The notes beneath the pieces are model-generated. The model had not been told where the DNA came from. It saw only the letters and a program-made list of their open reading frames with translations, and searched no databases. Shown here piece by piece: positions 1 to 10,295 of a stretch of DNA of 64,000 bases. This stretch comes from Streptomyces sp. NBC_00344 (GTDB lineage: Bacteria; Actinomycetota; Actinomycetes; Streptomycetales; Streptomycetaceae). Position 1 is the stretch's first letter, and the number at the start of each line of letters is the position of its first letter. The position numbers and the translations under genes are program-made. The stretch is from NCBI RefSeq assembly GCF_036088315.1, contig NZ_CP107996.1, positions 4,237,501-4,301,500 of the forward strand, in the 5' to 3' direction.

Positions 1-2573
<2,573 letters not shown>

Positions 2574-2650
2574 CAGTTGCTCGCGTCCACTGTGTTAGTT
2601 CTGAAATAACGAACAGCCGTGTCCATATCCGGTTTCGTTAATTTCATAGT

Positions 2651-2770
2651 GTTTCGGTGGTCATTGCGTTAGGGAAACGCCCGGTTACATTCCGAACCCG
2701 GAAGCTAAGCCTTTCAGCGCCGATGGTACTGCAGGGGGGACCCTGTGGGAGAGTAGGACGCCGCCGAACA
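2651..2770 (+). rRNA. rrf: 5S ribosomal RNA
   Basis: A 120-base segment starting GTTTCGGTGGTC and ending GACGCCGCCGAACA, whose two ends can pair as helix I. The internal CCGAACCCGGAAGCTAAGC is the conserved loop B/helix III block of actinobacterial 5S rRNA. It lies about 77 bases after the 23S gene and is followed directly by a strong terminator, so it closes the rrn operon. No tRNA gene was seen between or after the rRNAs. Confidence 0.97.
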
Positions 2771-2782
2771 ATCATTGTGGGG

Positions 2783-2814
2783 AAGCCCCGCACCTTATGG
2801 TGCGGGGCTTTTCT
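2783..2814 (+). terminator. rrn operon terminator
   Basis: Perfect 12-base-pair stem (AAGCCCCGCACC, loop TTAT, complementary arm at 2799-2810) followed by a short T run. It sits 12 bases after the 5S gene. Confidence 0.93.
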
Positions 2815-2834
2815 GCGTTCCGGACCCGCCGACG

Positions 2835-2870
2835 GCCGCTACCGCACAGCCAAGACCATGCGGTAGCGGC
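2835..2870 (-). terminator. terminator of the DUF58/MoxR operon
   Basis: Perfect 12-base-pair inverted repeat (arms 2835-2846 and 2859-2870, 12-base loop) without a T run, between the rrn terminator and the end of the minus-strand DUF58 gene. It probably ends the minus-strand operon arriving from 8.3 kb. Confidence 0.65.
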
Positions 2871-2948
2871 GGCGTGATGTGAAAGCACGCCGCACATCCG
2901 GAGTGTGGCGGCAGCCGTGATTCCTCGGATACGCCCATGAGGCAGGCG

Positions 2949-4259
2949 CTAGAGCCGGCCGGCTGCCTTGATCGAGAGATAAGCGTCTGCGAGGGCGGGA
3001 GCGATATCGTCCGGCGCTGCGTCGACCACCGTGATCCCGTGGCGCGTGAGCTGTTCCGCCGTACGGCGCCGCTCCTCTTGCGCCTGGGCGCCGGCGGCTG
3101 CCTCGTACACCCCGTCCAGGGTGCCGCGAGACGCCGCCATCGTTGCGACATGGGGATCCGAGACGGAAGCGAGCAGCACAGTATGCCGTCGGGTGAGCTG
3201 CGGGAGGACCGGAATCAGACCCTCCTCGACGGGCGCCGCGTCCAGCCCGGTGAGCAGCACGATGAGAGAGCGACGGGGCGCATGCGCGAGGATCGCCGCA
3301 CTGAGGCCGCGCGCATCGGTTTCCATGAGTTCGCATTCCAGTGGGGCCAGCGCGTCGACCAGGGCGGGCAGCGATCCTGCTCCCCGTCCTCCTTGGACGA
3401 ACGCCCGGACACGCCGGTCGTAAGCGAGGAGATCGACCCGGTCGCCGGCTCTGGAGGCGAGCGCGGTCAGCAGCAGCGCGGCGTCCATCGACGCGTCCAG
3501 CCGTGGCACGTCCCCCACTCGTCCGGCCGACGTACGGCCGGTGTCGAGGACGATCAGGATGTGACGGTCGCGTTCGGGCCGCCAGGTACGAACGGCGACA
3601 TTGGCCCCGCGGGCCGTGGCACGCCAGTCGATGGACCGGGTGTCATCGCCGGGAACGTAGTCGCGGAGGCTGTCGAATTCCGTCCCCTCACCTCGAGTCA
3701 GCACGCTGGTGCGGCCGTCGAGTTCACGAAGCCGGGCCAGCCGGGACGGCAGGTGCTTGCGGCTCGTGAAAGGAGGAAGGACGCGCACCGTCCAGGGAAC
3801 GCTGTGGTGCCCCTGACGCGCTGCCAGACCCAGTGGACCGTAGGAACGCAGTGTGATGCGCTCCGCGCGCCGGTCACCGCGGCGAGTGGGTTGCAGAACC
3901 GTGCTGAGACGACGGCGCTCCCCTGCCGGGACAGCCAGAGAGTGCCGCGAAGCGAGCTGTTCCGTACTCGGAAGCCAGCTGCTGGGCGGCCAGGCATCAC
4001 GGAGCCGGGCGCGCAACAGTCGGCGGGACGGGTTGGTCACAGTCAACTGGACTTCCGCGCTGTCACCGAACCGAACAGACGTGTCACCTGATCGTGCGAA
4101 TTGCACGGTTCGTACTGGCGCGGCGCGAGCGTAGTCGTACAGGATTGCGAGGGTGAGGGGGGCGTTGACCGCGATCATCCCCGTCCAGCTGGGAGCCAGG
4201 ACGCCGATGGGGAGGGATCCAATGGCGGCGAGCAGAGCGGCGCGTCCGGTGAGTGCCAT
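2949..4259 (-). CDS. DUF58 domain protein (vWA-like), MoxR-associated
   Basis: A 436-residue protein. Two hydrophobic segments near the N-terminus (about residues 5-45) are followed by a beta-rich stretch. The typical DUF58 core then follows: a segment reading EFDSLRDYVPGDD, SIDWRATAR, and a von Willebrand A-like strand ILIVLDTGRTS in place of a classical DxSxS metal site. DUF58 proteins accompany MoxR ATPases and are thought to act in assembly or maturation of cell-envelope complexes; the substrate here is unknown. ATG at 4259 was chosen because it begins the hydrophobic region and lies 10 bases after the MoxR stop. A longer frame upstream would overlap moxR. It is the last gene of a five-gene minus-strand operon. 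Confidence 0.88.
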   Translation of the reverse strand: MALTGRAALLAAIGSLPIGVLAPSWTGMIAVNAPLTLAILYDYARAAPVRTVQFARSGDTSVRFGDSAEVQLTVTNPSRRLLRARLRDAWPPSSWLPSTEQLASRHSLAVPAGERRRLSTVLQPTRRGDRRAERITLRSYGPLGLAARQGHHSVPWTVRVLPPFTSRKHLPSRLARLRELDGRTSVLTRGEGTEFDSLRDYVPGDDTRSIDWRATARGANVAVRTWRPERDRHILIVLDTGRTSAGRVGDVPRLDASMDAALLLTALASRAGDRVDLLAYDRRVRAFVQGGRGAGSLPALVDALAPLECELMETDARGLSAAILAHAPRRSLIVLLTGLDAAPVEEGLIPVLPQLTRRHTVLLASVSDPHVATMAASRGTLDGVYEAAAGAQAQEERRRTAEQLTRHGITVVDAAPDDIAPALADAYLSIKAAGRL

Positions 4260-4269
4260 GGCAGGGGCC

Positions 4270-5244
4270 TCAGCGGGGGACGGGGAGGTGGGCGAGGATC
4301 GCCGTGATGACCGAGTCGGGGGTGACCCCTTCCATCTCTGCTTCGGGGCGCAGCTGAACACGGTGGCGGAGTGTGGGGAGGGCCAGGGCCTTCACATCGT
4401 CGGGGATGACATAGTCCCTGCCGGTGAGCCAGGCCCAGGCGCGTGCGGTGGAGAGCAGAGCTGTCGCACCGCGTGGTGAGACGCCGAGCCGCAGCGAGGG
4501 GGATTCACGAGTGGTGCGGCAGATATCGACGATGTAGCCGGTTATCTCCGGCGAAACGGTGGTTGTGGAGACAGCGGCACGGGCGGCCTGCAATTCGGCC
4601 GGGCCGGCTACCGCACCGACTCCTGCGGCTTCGAGATCACGGGGGTTGAAGCCGTCGGCGTGCCGGGTGAGGACGCTGATCTCATCCGTTCGGGAGGGAA
4701 GGGGCACCGTGAGTTTCAGCAGGAAGCGGTCCAGTTGTGCTTCAGGGAGGGGGTAAGTGCCTTCGTACTCAACGGGGTTCTGCGTTGCGGCGACCAGAAA
4801 GGGGTCGGGGAGGAGCCGGGGGATTCCGTCGACCGTGACCTGACGTTCCTCCATGGCTTCGAGAAGGGAGGACTGGGTCTTCGGAGGGGTGCGGTTGATT
4901 TCGTCCGCCAGCAGGAGGTTGGTGAAGACGGGCCCCTGTTGGAAGGAGAACGCTGACGTGCGTGTGTCGTAGACCAAGGAGCCGGTGACATCGCTCGGCA
5001 TGAGGTCCGGTGTGAACTGCACACGTTTGGTCTCGAGCGAGAGGGACGCCGAGAGTGCGCGGACCAGTAGGGTCTTGGCCACCCCGGGAACTCCTTCGAG
5101 GAGGACATGGCCGCGGCAGAGAAGCGCGATGACGAGGCCTGTCACGGCAGGGTCCTGGCCGACCACAGCCTTTCCGATCTCGGCACGCAATGCTTCCAGG
5201 GAGGCGCGCGCACGGTCCGCTGTGTCAGTGGTCGGGGCCGTCAT
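4270..5244 (-). CDS. moxR: MoxR-family AAA+ ATPase
   Basis: A 324-residue protein of typical MoxR length. Walker A reads GVPGVAKT (about residues 54-61) and Walker B reads [10 protein letters not shown] sensor-type segment (VAATQNP, then [14 protein letters not shown]) and the C-terminal lid ending in the usual [15 protein letters not shown] follow. MoxR ATPases act as chaperone-like remodelers that work with vWA proteins, here the downstream DUF58 protein. Its ATG overlaps the stop of the upstream DUF4350 gene by four bases (ATGA), implying translational coupling. Function is assigned from family and context; the target complex cannot be read from the sequence. Confidence 0.94.
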   Translation of the reverse strand: MTAPTTDTADRARASLEALRAEIGKAVVGQDPAVTGLVIALLCRGHVLLEGVPGVAKTLLVRALSASLSLETKRVQFTPDLMPSDVTGSLVYDTRTSAFSFQQGPVFTNLLLADEINRTPPKTQSSLLEAMEERQVTVDGIPRLLPDPFLVAATQNPVEYEGTYPLPEAQLDRFLLKLTVPLPSRTDEISVLTRHADGFNPRDLEAAGVGAVAGPAELQAARAAVSTTTVSPEITGYIVDICRTTRESPSLRLGVSPRGATALLSTARAWAWLTGRDYVIPDDVKALALPTLRHRVQLRPEAEMEGVTPDSVITAILAHLPVPR

Positions 5245-6425
5245 GAGGAACGAACCTCCCTTTCGAGGGTGTCGAGTTGATCCGCGAGGCGGATGAGGGC
5301 GGCATCGTCGGCCGGGGGCGGGCCGAACAGGAGATCGCGAACGCCCAATCCGGCCATGGGATGCCGGGCGGAGACGGCCGCGAGGAGAACATCAGGGGAA
5401 TGCGCACCCCTCGTCGGTACGCCGACGAGCGGGGCCAGGCGCGTGCGGGTCGCCGAACGCAGGGCCGAAGCGGCGTGATCGCGGGCGTTCGTCTTGCGAT
5501 ACAGGCGGGCACGCCCCTCGGTCGACTCGGAGGCCCGGATGGCGACGGGGAGCGGCTCGGACACCAGGGGCCCCAGCCGCCGGGCGCGCCAGACAGCGGC
5601 CAGTGCTGCGGCGAGTGTGAGCTGCAGGACGGCCCAGAACCAGCCGGAAGGTATGAGGTCGAAGAAGCTGCGGTTGCCGCCTTGGGCAGCAGAGGCGTCA
5701 CCGAACGAGGGGAGGTACCAGACGAGATGGGGCCGGGAACCGAGGAGTTGAAGCGCGAGCGAGGCATTGCCCTGCTGGTCGAGTCGATGGTTGAGGAGAA
5801 TGTCCGGCGAACCGAGCAGCACCGTATCCCCGCCCGCCGGAGCGGGGAGTCTGAGCACGGTGGGCAGGCCATCGCTCGGGTAGCAGGCAGTCGCGCCGCG
5901 CACTGCGGTGTCGTAGCGGACCCCTCCTGCGTCCACCGGGCCGGCGCGTCCGGCGGTGGGCAGCGTGCAGGACGGGCGGCGGACCGACACCGGTGCCGGT
6001 TTCCGAGCGTGTACGCCGGGGGCCAGGGCGGCCACGGAGAGCCGGCCGGCGGCGACCACGACGGTGCGCCCCCTGGAGCGGTCGGCAGCATGGCGCAGCG
6101 AGACCTGCTGGCGGTCGGTCAGCAGGTCGGGGGAGGCGATCAGCAGGGTGGTGTCCGGTCCTGCCGCGGCTTCCGCCCGGGTGGAAGTGGTGACCACGCG
6201 GAGGGAAATGCCGTGGTCCTTCAGCAGCTCGGCCACAGCGCGACTGCCGTATCGGTCGGGGGAGCGCGGATCGAGGCCGGCGTGCTGCTCGCCGGAGCGC
6301 ATGGCCGCGAGGGCGACGGCTGCTGCGAGCAGCACCGCGAGCGCGGTCAGCAGACCGCGGGCACGCTTCCATATCTGACCGGCAGACGCGGAGAGCGAGG
6401 TGGTCGGGACGGAGGCTCCGGTCAC
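5241..6425 (-). CDS. DUF4350 membrane protein
   Basis: A 394-residue protein. One hydrophobic segment lies near residues 20-40 and a second near residue 265-285. Between them is an extracytoplasmic DUF4350-type domain (conserved DRYGSRAVAELLKDHG and LLIASPDLLT stretches), and a cytoplasmic tail follows. The GTG start at 6425 was chosen because it overlaps the upstream DUF4129 stop by four bases (GTGA). An in-frame extension to about 6713 would overlap that gene by nearly 300 bases and has no membrane-protein character. DUF4350 genes are regularly found between DUF4129 and moxR in actinobacteria. The role is unknown beyond membership of this envelope module. Confidence 0.85.
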   Translation of the reverse strand: MTGASVPTTSLSASAGQIWKRARGLLTALAVLLAAAVALAAMRSGEQHAGLDPRSPDRYGSRAVAELLKDHGISLRVVTTSTRAEAAAGPDTTLLIASPDLLTDRQQVSLRHAADRSRGRTVVVAAGRLSVAALAPGVHARKPAPVSVRRPSCTLPTAGRAGPVDAGGVRYDTAVRGATACYPSDGLPTVLRLPAPAGGDTVLLGSPDILLNHRLDQQGNASLALQLLGSRPHLVWYLPSFGDASAAQGGNRSFFDLIPSGWFWAVLQLTLAAALAAVWRARRLGPLVSEPLPVAIRASESTEGRARLYRKTNARDHAASALRSATRTRLAPLVGVPTRGAHSPDVLLAAVSARHPMAGLGVRDLLFGPPPADDAALIRLADQLDTLEREVRSS

Positions 6426-7093
6426 TCGGCCGCTCCCGGGACAGCCTCGCTCAGCTGGGGCTTTGCCTGGCCGAGAGCGCGATCGAGTTCGGTGAGGCGC
6501 AGATATGCCCGCTCGTCGGCGGTGCGCCCACCGTATGTGACGTCGTCGAATTCCCTGGCGGCAGCATGCAGAGAGGCAGCGTGGCCGGGGAGCGGGCGGG
6601 CGGCTTCGGCGGCGGCCTCGTCGGCGGTGCGGCCTGGACGCGGGTCGAGCAGAGCGCGTTCTTCGAGAGCCCGGACGATGGCGCGCATCCGCTCCTGGAC
6701 GGCGTGGTTCCAACGGCCGGCGGCAGCGTGTGCCGCTGCGGTTGCCCGGTGTTCGGCGGCGGTGGCGGGCCGGTCATCGAAGAGTGAGCCCAACCGGACC
6801 GGCGCACGGCGCGGGACCCCCAGCCGCCACCAGAGCCCGGCAGCGATGAGCAGGATCACGACGACGATCACGGTCAGTCCCAGCGACCCGCCGGGCGCGG
6901 CCTCCGACGCGCCGCCGAACAGGTCGCCGATCCAGTCCCAGAACCGGTCGATGCCGCGCTGGAGAAGGTTCGGGTCGTGCTCGTGGTACATCGGTCTGGA
7001 CAGTTCACGCCGTGCGGCGCCGCGGGCCGGGGCGCGTGAGGTGTCCAGCGGTATGTGGTCGGAGAAGCGGATCAGCGGCCGCGTTGTCGTCAT
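6422..7093 (-). CDS. DUF4129 domain membrane protein
   Basis: A 223-residue protein with one transmembrane helix (SLGLTVIVVVILLIAAGLWW) after a short N-terminal extracytoplasmic region. The cytoplasmic helical domain is typical of DUF4129, with AAGRWNHAVQERMRAIVRALEERALLDPRPGRTADE-type features, read here only in part: WNHAVQERMRAIVRALEER and RPGRTADEAA. ATG at 7093 is preceded by a G-run; GTG codons slightly upstream are alternatives. It lies 22 bases after the gene for the multi-spanning protein and overlaps the DUF4350 start by four bases. DUF4129 proteins occur with MoxR and sometimes transglutaminases; no transglutaminase is present here. Confidence 0.85.
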   Translation of the reverse strand: MTTTRPLIRFSDHIPLDTSRAPARGAARRELSRPMYHEHDPNLLQRGIDRFWDWIGDLFGGASEAAPGGSLGLTVIVVVILLIAAGLWWRLGVPRRAPVRLGSLFDDRPATAAEHRATAAAHAAAGRWNHAVQERMRAIVRALEERALLDPRPGRTADEAAAEAARPLPGHAASLHAAAREFDDVTYGGRTADERAYLRLTELDRALGQAKPQLSEAVPGAAE

Positions 7094-7115
7094 GCCCCCC
7101 GGCGTCGGCACCGCA

Positions 7116-8348
7116 TCAGTTCCCGGAGGTCTCGTAGCCGGGCACACCCGCGGACCGGGCGAGATCGATGTCGAGTGCCTCGCGGCGGATGCGCTGGTCG
7201 ACGTAGAGAAGCACCGTCACTCCGGCCGAGAACGGGTAGGTCAGTGCCGCGGTGATGACTGCCCCGATACCGCTGATGATCAGGTAGAGCCAGCCGAACT
7301 CCGGCGGATTGCTCGAGAAGAGGTCGCCGAAACTCTTGCCGTCCGCGGCCACGGCGAGAGCGTTGAACGGCACGCTGATGATCATCGAGACGATGAGGGT
7401 CAGCAGCACGGTCAGCAGCATGATGCCGAAGATCCTCCACCACGCACCGCTGACCAGTTTTGCCGAGCGCCGCAGGGCGGCAGGGATGCCCTGCCGCTCC
7501 AGCATCAGCGCGGGACCGGCGAGGCTGAGACGGACCCACAGCCAGATCATCACGACCATGGCCGCGAGCCCGCCGAGGACGGAGAGCCCGGCTCCAGCCG
7601 TACCGCCCGCCAGCAGACCGGGAAGAATCCCGATCGTCACCACGGCGGCGTAGACCAGAGGCAGCAGCAGGCTGAGCCCCACCAGGCGCGGGAGCTGGGG
7701 CCTGGCCTCGCCCCAGGCGTCGGAGAGCGAGACCTGACGGCCCAGCACGGAGCGGCTGACGACGATGGTCAGCACCGCTGTGGTGAAGATCGTGCCGATG
7801 AGCGAGATCGCATACACCGGGCCCAGATTCAGCATGCTCGTCTGCAGGGAGTCGAGGCTCTGACGCAGCTGCTCCGCGTCGCTGGCCGTCTGGTCGATCT
7901 GCGTCGGCTCCGGGAGGAAAAAGTGCTCGATGAGGATCGAGCCGAGCTGAATGACCGCGGCCACGGCGATCGTGACGCCGAGCACGGTGCGCCAGTGGGC
8001 ACGCATCGTCGACACAGCGCCGTCGAGGATCTCGCCGATGCCGAGCGGCCGCAGCGGAATGACACCCGGCTTGGCCGCGGCGGGAGGCGTACTCCACCCG
8101 CCCTGCTGCGGTACGCCCCAGCCGCCCTGTGCCGGGCGGCCGCCCCAGCTCGCGGAGGTCGGCTGCGGCGGTGCCGCGCGGGGGCCGGGCGGGGCCGGCG
8201 GGGTCCACTGCGCAGCCGGTGGCTGCTCACTGGACCACTTCGGAGCGGCTTCCCCCCGGTCGGACGGCTCGGTCGGCCGGGAGGTGTCCGGCTCCTGTCC
8301 GTCGGAGGGGGCGGATCCGGGCGAGGCCCAACCCGGAGAGTCGTTCAT
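7116..8348 (-). CDS. multi-spanning membrane protein, first gene of the MoxR operon
   Basis: A 410-residue protein. The first 95 or so residues are proline, glutamine and glycine rich and probably cytoplasmic and disordered. About six hydrophobic segments follow from the segment beginning PLRPLGIGEILDGAV. That motif and the later AALRRSAKLVSG block resemble the glycerophosphoryl-diester-phosphodiesterase membrane-domain-like family of actinobacteria, but no catalytic domain is present. The ATG at 8348 has an AAGGAG ribosome site seven bases upstream, which rejects the longer open frame. The gene is divergent from mtnA across 140 bases, so the operon promoter probably lies there. Confidence 0.85.
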   Translation of the reverse strand: MNDSPGWASPGSAPSDGQEPDTSRPTEPSDRGEAAPKWSSEQPPAAQWTPPAPPGPRAAPPQPTSASWGGRPAQGGWGVPQQGGWSTPPAAAKPGVIPLRPLGIGEILDGAVSTMRAHWRTVLGVTIAVAAVIQLGSILIEHFFLPEPTQIDQTASDAEQLRQSLDSLQTSMLNLGPVYAISLIGTIFTTAVLTIVVSRSVLGRQVSLSDAWGEARPQLPRLVGLSLLLPLVYAAVVTIGILPGLLAGGTAGAGLSVLGGLAAMVVMIWLWVRLSLAGPALMLERQGIPAALRRSAKLVSGAWWRIFGIMLLTVLLTLIVSMIISVPFNALAVAADGKSFGDLFSSNPPEFGWLYLIISGIGAVITAALTYPFSAGVTVLLYVDQRIRREALDIDLARSAGVPGYETSGN

Positions 8349-8488
8349 TGTCGCTCCTTCACATGCCTGTCCGCGCAACGGGGCAGCAGGCTGGCAGCCA
8401 TCGTGCCACGCGTCGTCCGGCTGCGGACCTGCGCCCGTATCTCCAATGCACCTTCATTTGTCGGTGCCTCACGGGGCAGACTGGGCGA

Positions 8489-9601
8489 ATGGCCGAACAG
8501 GACGTGCAATCGCCGCCGGACCCGAAGCCCCCCTCGCTTCCCTCACTGCGCTGGGATGAGCCACCTGAGGGGCCCGTTCTGGTGCTGCTGGACCAGACCC
8601 GCTTGCCGGCCGAGGAGGTCGAGCTGGTGTGTACGGACGTCCCCGCGCTGGTGCAGGCGATCCAGACACTGGCGGTCCGGGGCGCTCCGCTGCTGGGCGT
8701 CGCAGGCGCCTACGGCGTGGCCCTCGCCGCGATACGGGGGTACGACGTGGACGAGGCGGTCGCGTTGCTGGAGGGGGCGAGGCCCACCGCGGTGAATCTG
8801 GGGTACGGAGTGCGCAGGGCGGCCGCGGCCTATCGTGCGGCCGTAGGTGGCGGTGCGGATGCCGGGAGGGCGGCGGCCGCGGCGCTCGCCGAGGCGAGGG
8901 AACTGCACCGCGAGGACGCCGGGGCCAGCGCACAGATGGCGGCGCGAGGGCTGGAGCTGCTCGATGAGCTGCTGCCGGGCGGTGGACACCGGATCCTGAC
9001 ACACTGCAACTCCGGGACGCTCGTCTCGGCAGGTGAGGGCACCGCCTTCGCCGTCGCGCTGGCGGCGCACCGGGCGGGCAGCCTGCGACGTCTGTGGGTG
9101 GACGAGACTCGTCCGCTCCTTCAGGGGGCACGGCTGACGGCGTACGAGGCGGCGCGCAACGGGATGGCATACACGCTGCTCACCGACAATGCGGCCGGCT
9201 CGCTCTTCGCGGCCGGCGAGGTGGATGCGGTGCTGATCGGGGCAGACCGGATCGCTGCCGACGGCTCGGTGGCGAACAAGGTGGGAAGCTATCCGCTCGC
9301 GGTGCTTGCCAAGTACCACCATGTGCCGTTCATCGTGGTGGCTCCGACGACGACGGTCGATCTCGCCACCCCGGACGGCGCGTCCATCGAGGTGGAGCAG
9401 CGGCCCGGCAAGGAGGTCACGGAATTCGGCGGCGGGGTGCCGGTGGCTCCGCTGGGGACGCAGGCGTACAACCCTGCGTTCGATGTAACGCCCCCGGACC
9501 TCGTGACGGCGATCGTCACGGAATCAGGAGCTGTCTCCCCTGTCACCAGGGATGCACTCACCGCGTTGTGTGCCAGGTCACGCCAGGTAACGATTAGCTA
9601 A
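8489..9601 (+). CDS. mtnA: S-methyl-5-thioribose-1-phosphate isomerase
   Basis: A 370-residue enzyme of the methionine salvage pathway that converts 5-methylthioribose-1-phosphate to 5-methylthioribulose-1-phosphate in the cytoplasm. The sequence shows RGAPLLGVAGAYG (residues 64-76), the catalytic cysteine in THCNSGTL (Cys173) and the catalytic aspartate in IGADRIAADGS (Asp253). These are hallmarks separating MtnA from its eIF2B relatives. Translation from ATG 8489 gives the expected length; the ribosome site is weak. No other salvage gene is nearby. The stop lies 15 bases before mtrA, so the mtrA control region overlaps the 3' end of mtnA. Confidence 0.95.
   Translation: MAEQDVQSPPDPKPPSLPSLRWDEPPEGPVLVLLDQTRLPAEEVELVCTDVPALVQAIQTLAVRGAPLLGVAGAYGVALAAIRGYDVDEAVALLEGARPTAVNLGYGVRRAAAAYRAAVGGGADAGRAAAAALAEARELHREDAGASAQMAARGLELLDELLPGGGHRILTHCNSGTLVSAGEGTAFAVALAAHRAGSLRRLWVDETRPLLQGARLTAYEAARNGMAYTLLTDNAAGSLFAAGEVDAVLIGADRIAADGSVANKVGSYPLAVLAKYHHVPFIVVAPTTTVDLATPDGASIEVEQRPGKEVTEFGGGVPVAPLGTQAYNPAFDVTPPDLVTAIVTESGAVSPVTRDALTALCARSRQVTIS
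9577..9591 (+). promoter_or_regulatory. candidate MtrA binding site
   Basis: Two direct half-sites, GTCAC and GTAAC, separated by five bases, 26 bases before the mtrA start and inside the 3' end of mtnA. MtrA regulators bind directly repeated GTCAC/GTAAC-like half-sites, so this could be an autoregulatory site. Inferred from pattern only. Confidence 0.4.
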
Positions 9602-9616
9602 TGGGATGATGTCAGT

Positions 9617-10294
9617 ATGAAGGGACGCGTCCTTGTCGTCGATGACGACACCGCACTGGCCGAGATGCTCGGCATTGTGCTGCGTGGTGAAGGTTTTGAG
9701 CCGTCGTTCGTAGCGGACGGCGACAAGGCACTGGCAGCATTCCGGGAGGCCAAGCCGGACCTGGTACTGCTCGATCTCATGCTGCCCGGCCGGGACGGTA
9801 TCGAGGTCTGCAGGCTGATCAGGGCCGAGTCAGGTGTACCGATCGTGATGCTCACGGCGAAGAGCGACACCGTCGATGTGGTGGTGGGGCTCGAATCCGG
9901 GGCCGACGACTACATCGTCAAGCCGTTCAAGCCCAAGGAACTGGTCGCTCGTATCAGGGCGAGGCTGAGGAGGTCGGAAGAGCCGGCGCCGGAGCAGCTG
10001 ACCATCGGTGACCTGGTCATCGACGTGGCAGGCCACTCCGTGAAGCGGGAGGGGCAGTCGATTGCTCTGACGCCGCTCGAGTTCGACCTGCTGGTCGCGC
10101 TTGCTCGTAAGCCCTGGCAGGTGTTCACCCGTGAGGTGCTGCTGGAGCAGGTGTGGGGGTACCGCCATGCGGCGGACACCCGGCTGGTCAATGTGCACGT
10201 CCAGCGGCTGCGGTCCAAGGTGGAGAAGGACCCGGAGCGCCCGGAGATCGTGGTGACCGTCCGTGGTGTCGGTTACAAGGCCGGGCCGAGTTGA
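9617..10294 (+). CDS. mtrA: MtrA response regulator
   Basis: A 225-residue OmpR/PhoB-type response regulator. The receiver domain (residues 1-115) has the acidic pair Asp10/Asp11, phosphoacceptor Asp53 in LLDLMLPGRDG and Lys102 in the VKPF motif. The C-terminal winged helix (about 130-225) includes LTPLEFDLLVALARKP and ends RGVGYKAG. It partners MtrB, encoded one base downstream, and in actinobacteria controls cell-wall, division and (in Streptomyces) development and antibiotic genes. The mtrA-mtrB-lpqB order is the diagnostic actinobacterial arrangement. The ATG start gives the standard length. Confidence 0.97.
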   Translation: MKGRVLVVDDDTALAEMLGIVLRGEGFEPSFVADGDKALAAFREAKPDLVLLDLMLPGRDGIEVCRLIRAESGVPIVMLTAKSDTVDVVVGLESGADDYIVKPFKPKELVARIRARLRRSEEPAPEQLTIGDLVIDVAGHSVKREGQSIALTPLEFDLLVALARKPWQVFTREVLLEQVWGYRHAADTRLVNVHVQRLRSKVEKDPERPEIVVTVRGVGYKAGPS

Positions 10295-10295
10295 C

